64,000 bases of DNA from DATFXM01 sp035315885 (GTDB lineage: Bacteria > Acidobacteriota > Blastocatellia > UBA7656), in contig DATFXM010000068.1 of the NCBI GenBank assembly GCA_035315885.1, positions 28,780 through 92,779 of the forward strand, given 5' to 3'. The position numbers were made by a program, and so were the translations under genes. This document shows, piece after piece, positions 58,309 through 64,000 of this stretch. Position 1 is the stretch's first letter; each line of letters begins with the position of its first letter. The notes below the pieces were generated by a model, which made no database searches, had not been told where the DNA came from, and saw nothing but the letters and a program-made list of their open reading frames with translations.

Positions 58309-59406
58309 ATGGAGTCGATAGTTATAACGGGCGGTGCGGGTTTTGTTGGCGCAAATTTTGCGCGCTACGCTCTCGCCAAGACCGATGCTCGAATAGTAGT
58401 CATCGACAAGCTTACCTACGCGGGAAATCTTTGCAGCATTGAAGAACTGTTCAGTCACCCACGATTCATTTTTGTAAAGGCGGATATCTCAGATCGCGAC
58501 ACGATCGAGTCGGTGTTTAACAATTATCAACCGACGGCTGTTGTAAACCTTGCGGCTGAAACGCACGTTGACCGATCGATCGACGACCCACGTCCGTTTA
58601 TCGATTCAAACATCGTGGGCACCTATCAACTTCTCGAAGTATCGCGACAGTACGTTGCCAGGGCCCGGCTCGAGGAGGCGCAGCGATTCAGGTTTTTACA
58701 CGTATCGACGGACGAAGTGTTCGGCACGCTCGGAGCGTCAGGTTTTTTTGCCGAAGATACGCCGTACGCGCCGAACTCGCCGTATGCCGCGTCGAAGGCG
58801 GCGGCCGATCACCTTGCGCGGGCCTACTACGAGACCTACAGGCTGCCCGTTTTGATCACGAACTGTTCAAACAACTACGGGCCGTTTCAATTTCCGGAGA
58901 AGCTGATTCCGTTGATGGTGTTGAACGCCATTGACGCGAAACCTCTTCCGATCTACGGTGACGGCGGCAATATTCGCGACTGGCTGTTTGTGCAAGACCA
59001 TTGCTCGGGTTTGTTGCTTGTCCTGCGACGGGGGGAGCTCGGCGCCAAGTACAATATCGGCGGTGCGAACGAGCGAACAAATCTGGAAGTCGTGGGGGGG
59101 ATCTGCGAAGCGCTGGAGCGTGTGATGCCTGCGGCAGAGAACGCTGCAATGTCTTCGAGAGGTCTCTCAAAATACTCTGAGCTGAAAACGTTTGTGACTG
59201 ATCGCCCCGGACACGACAGGCGATATGCTATCGACGCCTCAAAGATTCGCCGCGAATTGGGATGGGAGCCGGTGAATAGCTTCGAGGATGGAGTAACGAG
59301 TACGGTGTCGTGGTACGTGGAAAATCGGGGCTGGTGCGAGCAGGTTCAAGCGGGCAAATACGCGAGAGAGCGGCTAGGGTTGAACCTCGAATGCAGCGGA
59401 GCGTGA
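58309..59406 (+). CDS. rfbB: dTDP-glucose 4,6-dehydratase
   Basis: 365 aa from the ATG at 58309; a TTG just before it is less likely. Converts dTDP-glucose to dTDP-4-keto-6-deoxyglucose. The NAD-binding motif TGGAGFVGANF is at the N-terminus. The family hallmarks VVNLAAETHVDRSIDDP and VSTDEVFGTLG are seen, and the catalytic Tyr-Lys pair is in YAASKAAADHLARAY. The C-terminal half includes NNYGPFQFPEKLIPLM and PGHDRRYAIDASK. First gene of the rhamnose cluster; rfbA follows after 3 bases. Confidence 0.95.
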   Translation: MESIVITGGAGFVGANFARYALAKTDARIVVIDKLTYAGNLCSIEELFSHPRFIFVKADISDRDTIESVFNNYQPTAVVNLAAETHVDRSIDDPRPFIDSNIVGTYQLLEVSRQYVARARLEEAQRFRFLHVSTDEVFGTLGASGFFAEDTPYAPNSPYAASKAAADHLARAYYETYRLPVLITNCSNNYGPFQFPEKLIPLMVLNAIDAKPLPIYGDGGNIRDWLFVQDHCSGLLLVLRRGELGAKYNIGGANERTNLEVVGGICEALERVMPAAENAAMSSRGLSKYSELKTFVTDRPGHDRRYAIDASKIRRELGWEPVNSFEDGVTSTVSWYVENRGWCEQVQAGKYARERLGLNLECSGA

Positions 59407-59409
59407 GAG

Positions 59410-60288
59410 ATGAGAAAGGGAATCATACTGGCGGGTGGGTCCGGAACGCGGCTTTACCCGATGACTATCAGCGTGAGCAAGCAGCTATTGCCCGTGTACG
59501 ACAAGCCGATGATTTACTACCCGCTATCGACGCTGATGCTCGCCTCGATTCGCGATGTGCTGATCATCACCACACCCCATGACCAGGGGCAGTTTCAACG
59601 ACTGCTGGGCGACGGCGGTCACATAGGCCTCAACATTCAATGGGAAGTGCAACCCGAGCCGGGGGGATTGGCTCAGGCGTTCATAATCGGCAGGGAATTT
59701 GTTGGCGCCGATTCCGTGACGCTGATTCTGGGCGACAACGTCTACTACGCAGACAACCTGACGACATCTTTACGAACCGCATCGGCGCGAAAGGAAGGCG
59801 CTACGGTGTTTGCGTATCAGGTGCGGGACCCCGAGCGCTACGGGGTGATCGAGTTCGACGACAAAGGGAAAGCGGTTCGACTGCAGGAGAAGCCAAGACG
59901 GCCGCGATCTCACTGGGCGGTAACGGGACTGTACTTTTATGACAACCGGGTCCTGGACATTGCGGCAGGTCTCAAGCCATCAGCTCGCGGCGAGCTGGAG
60001 ATCACCGACGTCAACCTGGAATACCTGCGAGCTGGTTCGTTGCATGTCGAGCAGCTTGGACGAGGTGTGGCGTGGCTGGATACCGGAACGTGTGAATCGT
60101 TGACGCAGGCGTCGAACTTCATTCAGGCGCTGCAAGAGCGACAAGGGTTGATGGTCGCGTGTATCGAAGAGATCGCTTTTCGGATGGGATACATCGATGC
60201 CCCGGCATTGGTAACCCTGGCTGAAACGATGAAGGGAAACGGCTACGGACAGTACCTTCTGAAGTTACTGGAGCAGGAGGGCGCATGA
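59410..60288 (+). CDS. rfbA: Glucose-1-phosphate thymidylyltransferase
   Basis: 292 aa, typical length. Makes dTDP-glucose and pyrophosphate from dTTP and glucose-1-phosphate, the entry step of dTDP-rhamnose synthesis. The start MRKGIILAGGSGTRLYPMT has the pyrophosphorylase loop; PVYDKPMIYYPLSTLMLASIRD, LILGDNVYYAD (metal Asp), VFAYQVRDPERYGVIEFDD and WLDTGTCESLTQASNFI follow. In the E. coli pathway this enzyme is feedback-inhibited by dTDP-rhamnose. Tightly spaced behind rfbB. Confidence 0.96.
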   Translation: MRKGIILAGGSGTRLYPMTISVSKQLLPVYDKPMIYYPLSTLMLASIRDVLIITTPHDQGQFQRLLGDGGHIGLNIQWEVQPEPGGLAQAFIIGREFVGADSVTLILGDNVYYADNLTTSLRTASARKEGATVFAYQVRDPERYGVIEFDDKGKAVRLQEKPRRPRSHWAVTGLYFYDNRVLDIAAGLKPSARGELEITDVNLEYLRAGSLHVEQLGRGVAWLDTGTCESLTQASNFIQALQERQGLMVACIEEIAFRMGYIDAPALVTLAETMKGNGYGQYLLKLLEQEGA

Positions 60289-60325
60289 AGTTCAGCCGGT
60301 CTAAACTTCCAACAGCGATAGCCGC

Positions 60326-61159
60326 ATGAAAATAATGATTGCCGGTGCGGGCGGCCAGCTCGGCAGGTCGCTTCAGTCGTTGCTCGAGTCGACTGATCTG
60401 CTAGCGCTCTCTCGTCAGGACATGGATGTCATCGACCTGGACGCTGTCCGGGCTCAAGTATCGACGAACCGGCCGGACATCGTCATCAATTGTTCTGCGT
60501 TCAACGATGTCGATGGAGCCGAGTCCGATCATGAAAGCGCTTACCGCTCGAACGCTGTTGGCCCGCGCAACCTGGCTCTCGCCGCGGCAGAATGCGACGC
60601 GAGCGTGCTTCACGTATCAACCGACTATGTGTTCGACGGTTTGAGCTCGCGGCCGTATCACGAATACGATCGGCCAAACCCGCTGTCAGTTTATGGAAAA
60701 AGCAAGTTAGCGGGGGAGCGCGCGGTGATTGCAGCAAACCCGCGTCACTTCATCGTGCGCACGTCCTGGCTTTATCACGAAGAGGGCAGGAATTTTCCGA
60801 ACACGATTCTGGGACTCGCGAAGAGTCAGGAGCTGCGAGTAGTCAACGATCAAGTTGGCTCTCCGACTTATGCACCGCACCTGGCCGAGGCAATCCTTCG
60901 GCTGATCGAGACTGAGGCGTATGGCACGTACCATCTAGCAGGACGCGGGGGAACGAGTTGGTACGAGCTTACGCGGACGCTTTTGCGTGAGCTGGCGATC
61001 AATGCACCGGTGGTTCCGGTTAGCACAGTGGAGTATCCACGTCCCGCCCCTCGACCGCGCCACTCGGCACTCACCACTATTCAGGAGCCACGCATACTGC
61101 TGCCTTCATGGAAGCAGGGAGTAAAGGACTTCGCCGCGGCGATAAAGAATCGCTCCTGA
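60326..61159 (+). CDS. rfbD: dTDP-4-dehydrorhamnose reductase
   Basis: 277 aa. Final NAD(P)H-dependent step giving dTDP-L-rhamnose. Rossmann motif MIAGAGGQLGRSLQSLL; VINCSAFNDVDGAESD; VSTDYVFDG; the catalytic Tyr/Lys in YGKSKLAGERAV; RTSWLYHEEGRNFPNTIL. It lies 37 bases after rfbA. The epimerase rfbC, which acts between rfbB and rfbD, is not in this cluster and must be elsewhere for rhamnose to be made. Confidence 0.95.
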   Translation: MKIMIAGAGGQLGRSLQSLLESTDLLALSRQDMDVIDLDAVRAQVSTNRPDIVINCSAFNDVDGAESDHESAYRSNAVGPRNLALAAAECDASVLHVSTDYVFDGLSSRPYHEYDRPNPLSVYGKSKLAGERAVIAANPRHFIVRTSWLYHEEGRNFPNTILGLAKSQELRVVNDQVGSPTYAPHLAEAILRLIETEAYGTYHLAGRGGTSWYELTRTLLRELAINAPVVPVSTVEYPRPAPRPRHSALTTIQEPRILLPSWKQGVKDFAAAIKNRS

Positions 61160-61167
61160 GGGATATG

Positions 61168-61242
61168 TGGAGAATGGGGAGATGAGGAGGTGAGGGGATG
61201 AGGAGATGAGGGGCACTCATCTCCTCATCCCCTAATCTCTCC
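61168..61242. repeat. Octamer-armed inverted repeat (GAGATGAG type)
   Basis: The left arm is GAGATGAG/GAGGTGAG/GGGATGAG octamers (61168-61213). The right arm CTCATCTC/CTCATCCC/CTAATCTC (61215-61242) almost touches it, giving a long imperfect hairpin with hardly any spacer. It begins 9 bases after the rfbD stop codon. It is the only one with an 8-base unit. Confidence 0.88.
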
Positions 61243-61368
61243 TTTTCTTAGTAAACAGCGGCAGGAAAGTTGCTGTGAATGTGTCCGCAAGCGGTGAAAT
61301 GCGCAGATCAATACACCGAGTGGTGTGTTTCAGAACCGTGCTACACAAAAAAGCGTGAGGGAATTAGA

Positions 61369-63813
61369 ATGGCCGCCATTGTGATAACAGATATTTCACA
61401 GGATCTGGTTGAATCGATACGCCGGCACGCCAGGTATACGGTGGCCAAGGAGCTCACCGACCTGACGGTGCGGGATATGTTTTTGGCGGCGGCGCTCACG
61501 GTGCGCGAGCGTTTGATAGACGGCTTGCTGGAAACTGAGCGACGCTACGCCAGCTCGGATGCAAAACGCCTCTACTACCTTTCAATGGAATTTCTGATGG
61601 GGCGTTCGCTTGGGAACAACCTCTATAACATGGGTCTGTTCGATGCCTTCAAGGATGCGCTGTCGGACATGGGCTACGACGTTGAAGAGGTTCGCGAGAC
61701 AGAGAGTGACGCCGCACTGGGCAACGGTGGCCTCGGCAGACTCGCCGCGTGTTTTCTGGATTCAATGGCCACGCTGGGTATGCCGGGCTTCGGCTACGGA
61801 ATCAATTATGACTACGGCCTGTTCAAACAGGAGATTGAAAACGGCTATCAAAAAGAGAAACCGGATCACTGGCGCGCGTACGGAACGCCGTGGCTGATCG
61901 AGCGTCCTGACGAGGCGTGCATCATTCCGATTGGTGGGCGGATCGAGCACACGGCGGACCGGCAGAGCAACTACAATCCGATGTGGCTCGACTGGAAAGT
62001 CATGATCGGTGTCCCCTACGACATGCCGATCGTTGGATACGGGGGTCGTACGGTGAATTATCTTCGCCTCTATTCGGCAGTGTCTTCGGCAGAGTTCGAC
62101 ATGCAGATCTTCAATCGGGGCGATTACATCAAGGCCGTAGAGCAGAAGATTTCAAGCGAGACCGTTTCGAAGGTGTTGTACCCGGCGGCTAGTGACGATG
62201 CAGGCAAGGAACTTCGCGTCATCCAGGAGTACTTCCTTGTTGCGTGCTCGATACGCGATATCGTTCGCAGATATCAGAAGACTCATATCAACTTCGATCA
62301 ATTTGCCGACAAAGTCGCAATCCAGCTCAATGATACTCACCCGGCGTTAACCGTTGCCGAGCTGATGCGAATAATGGTCGACGAGAACGATCTGGAGTGG
62401 GAGGACGCGTGGGAAATAACGCGAGCGGCAATCGGCTACACGAACCACACCTTGTTGCCGGAGGCACTCGAACGGTGGCCCGTAGCGTTGTTCCACAAGA
62501 TCCTGCCTCGTCACCTCCAGATTATCGAGGAGATCAATCGCCGGCTAATGACTGCGGTGGAGGCGAAATGGCCCGGTGACAACGAAAAAAAGAAGAAGGT
62601 CTCGATAATCGAGGACGGATACGAGAGCAACGTGCGTATGGGCCACCTTGCGATACTCGGGAGTCATTCGGTGAACGGCGTTGCGGCGCTTCATTCGGAG
62701 CTAGTGAAGACTACGCTGGTCCCCGAGTTCTATCAGATGTTTCCCGAACGCTTTAACAACAAGACCAATGGCGTCACGCAGAGGCGCTGGCTGTTGAAGG
62801 CGAATCCTAAACTCGCGTCGCTGATCTCCGGTGTCGTCGGTGATGCCTGGATCACCGATCTTGCGCGTCTTCGCGAGCTGGAGGCTTACAGCCAGGAGCA
62901 GGAGTTTCAACAGGGATTTGCGGGGATAAAGCACGCTAACAAACAGCGGCTGGCGAGGGTCATAAAAGAGACAACTGGAGTAACCGTCAACCCCGACTCG
63001 ATGTTCGATGTACAGGTAAAGCGAATTCACGAGTACAAGCGGCAGCTCCTGAACGTGATGCACGTGATTCACCTTTATTTCTCCATCATCGAAGACGAGA
63101 AACGGATGATCGTGCCGCGGACGTGCATCTTTGCCGGCAAGGCGGCGCCGGGCTACTGGGTGGCCAAACAGATCATAAAGTTGATCAACAATGTTGCCAG
63201 GGTGATCAACGCTGACAAGCGCGTTCAGGATTACTTGAAGGTCGTGTTTATTCCGGACTATCGGGTCTCGCTTGCGGAGAAGATCATTCCTGCGGCGGAT
63301 CTCAGCGAACAGATTTCGACTGCGGGAAAGGAAGCATCTGGAACAGGCAACATGAAGTTCGCGATGAATGGGGCTCTGACCATGGGTACGCTCGATGGTG
63401 CGAACATCGAGATAAGAGAAGAGGTCGGCGCCGAGAATATCTTTATCTTTGGGCTGACCGCGGCGGAGATCGAGGAGATGAGGCGCAACGGTTCATATAG
63501 GCCGCGCGACTACTACGATCAGAACGCCGATATCAAGAGGGTGATGGATTCGTTCAGGTCGAATATTTTTTCGCAGAGCGAACCTGGGTTGTTTGAGTCG
63601 TTCTTCAACTCGGTGTTGGGAGACGACCAGTACTTTCACCTTGCGGACCTGAAGTCGTATATCGAGGCACAGCAAGAAGCCGCGCAGGAGTTTCTGGATC
63701 CTGTTCAGTGGTTCAGGAAGTCGATTTTGAATGTCTCTCGGATAGGGAAGTTCTCGAGCGATCGAACGGTGCGCGAGTACGCCGCAGATATTTGGAAGAT
63801 TCAAAGCTACTAG
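61369..63813 (+). CDS. glgP: Glycogen/starch phosphorylase (PLP-dependent)
   Basis: 814 aa from the ATG at 61369; an in-frame upstream start at 61279 is unlikely. Releases glucose-1-phosphate from alpha-1,4-glucans, a product that RfbA also uses. Landmarks: LYYLSMEFLMGRSLGNNL, GLGRLAACFLDSMATLGMPGFGYGINYDYGLF, QLNDTHPALTVAELMRI, GVTQRRWLLKANP, VQVKRIHEYKRQLLN, and the PLP site EASGTGNMKFAMNGALTMGTLDGANIEI with the Schiff-base Lys. It follows the octamer repeat and is probably transcribed separately from the rhamnose genes. Confidence 0.96.
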   Translation: MAAIVITDISQDLVESIRRHARYTVAKELTDLTVRDMFLAAALTVRERLIDGLLETERRYASSDAKRLYYLSMEFLMGRSLGNNLYNMGLFDAFKDALSDMGYDVEEVRETESDAALGNGGLGRLAACFLDSMATLGMPGFGYGINYDYGLFKQEIENGYQKEKPDHWRAYGTPWLIERPDEACIIPIGGRIEHTADRQSNYNPMWLDWKVMIGVPYDMPIVGYGGRTVNYLRLYSAVSSAEFDMQIFNRGDYIKAVEQKISSETVSKVLYPAASDDAGKELRVIQEYFLVACSIRDIVRRYQKTHINFDQFADKVAIQLNDTHPALTVAELMRIMVDENDLEWEDAWEITRAAIGYTNHTLLPEALERWPVALFHKILPRHLQIIEEINRRLMTAVEAKWPGDNEKKKKVSIIEDGYESNVRMGHLAILGSHSVNGVAALHSELVKTTLVPEFYQMFPERFNNKTNGVTQRRWLLKANPKLASLISGVVGDAWITDLARLRELEAYSQEQEFQQGFAGIKHANKQRLARVIKETTGVTVNPDSMFDVQVKRIHEYKRQLLNVMHVIHLYFSIIEDEKRMIVPRTCIFAGKAAPGYWVAKQIIKLINNVARVINADKRVQDYLKVVFIPDYRVSLAEKIIPAADLSEQISTAGKEASGTGNMKFAMNGALTMGTLDGANIEIREEVGAENIFIFGLTAAEIEEMRRNGSYRPRDYYDQNADIKRVMDSFRSNIFSQSEPGLFESFFNSVLGDDQYFHLADLKSYIEAQQEAAQEFLDPVQWFRKSILNVSRIGKFSSDRTVREYAADIWKIQSY

Positions 63814-63826
63814 GAAGTGCTAGATG

Positions 63827-64000
63827 GTGAGTGCTGAGTGCTGAGTGCTGGGTCCTGAGTGCTGAGTTCAACCCCGAAGGGGTTGCGTCGTCCAGCCCAG
63901 GGTTGCCGTCCGCGGCTACCCTGGGTAAACGACAAGAAAATGGCGCAACCCTGAAGGGGTTGCGTGCTCATGGCTATAAATCGCTGTTTCGCAGGTCGTT
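63827..64000. repeat. Compound intergenic repeat (AGTGCTG heptamers with palindromes A and B), cut by window edge
   Basis: The left arm of AGTGCTG heptamers (63827-63867) begins 14 bases after the glgP stop. Palindrome A variants are at 63869-63885 and 63946-63962. One palindrome B lies between them (about 63896-63925), in the opposite orientation to the copies at 5807 and 17484. The right arm, if present, lies outside the window. Confidence 0.88.

Overview
The window looks like a chromosomal segment of a soil-type Acidobacteriota, most likely class Blastocatellia. This is inferred from gene content, not from a marker gene. The clues are TonB-dependent receptors carrying an N-terminal carboxypeptidase-regulatory domain, a winged-helix/TolB-propeller regulator, a TIGR02999-type ECF sigma factor paired with a TPR serine/threonine kinase, a Planctomycete-type cytochrome c domain, and many intergenic elements built from tandem heptamers. 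No phage, transposase, integrase or CRISPR array is visible. One tRNA gene, tRNA-Phe(GAA), is present.

Layout. 1-5504 (minus): mdtA-mdtB-mdtC RND efflux operon with overlapping stop/start codons; mdtC runs off the left edge. 6067-10227 (minus): a very large multi-pass Cache-type sensor of unknown output. 10728-17338 (plus): a vitamin B12 uptake regulon. One cobalamin riboswitch precedes btuF-btuC-btuD plus a DUF71/Dph6-like PP-loop ATPase; a second precedes a btuB-type receptor. 17621-22777: a peptidoglycan-binding protein, a small membrane protein, a transthyretin-like multidomain protein, a GH25 lysozyme and a methyltransferase. 23282-29425 (minus): a secreted BNR-repeat protein, then the sigma factor - TPR kinase - small beta protein operon. 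29769-33490: small genes, a truncated kdpA remnant, and a tandem pair of structured non-coding elements just ahead of a large TonB receptor (33566-37453). 37670-42908 (minus): a cytochrome c/ankyrin/toroid fusion and a winged-helix/propeller regulator. 43100-51072: short and medium genes including a TMEM175-type channel, a beta-lactamase-family hydrolase, an ankyrin lipoprotein, tRNA-Phe, a lipocalin-like protein, a PEP-mutase-family enzyme and a GNAT acetyltransferase. 51448-53956: two consecutive MacB/FtsX-type permeases without an ATPase. 54143-57208 (minus): a NorD/CbbO-like von Willebrand A protein. 57497-63813: pyrophosphatase, the dTDP-rhamnose genes rfbB-rfbA-rfbD (no rfbC seen) and glycogen phosphorylase.

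The best-understood system is B12 uptake: BtuB imports cobalamin across the outer membrane, BtuFCD across the inner membrane, both under B12 riboswitches, with the DUF71 protein probably acting in salvage. The most striking unexplained feature is a family of at least nine intergenic inverted-repeat elements whose arms are tandem 7-bp (once 8-bp) units. The unit sequence differs between loci but the architecture is the same. Arms usually begin at, or within a few bases of, a neighbouring stop codon, and three loci also carry alternating palindromes. Next in interest are the duplicated structured element at 33142-33490, the giant Cache protein, and the heme/ankyrin/toroid fusion.
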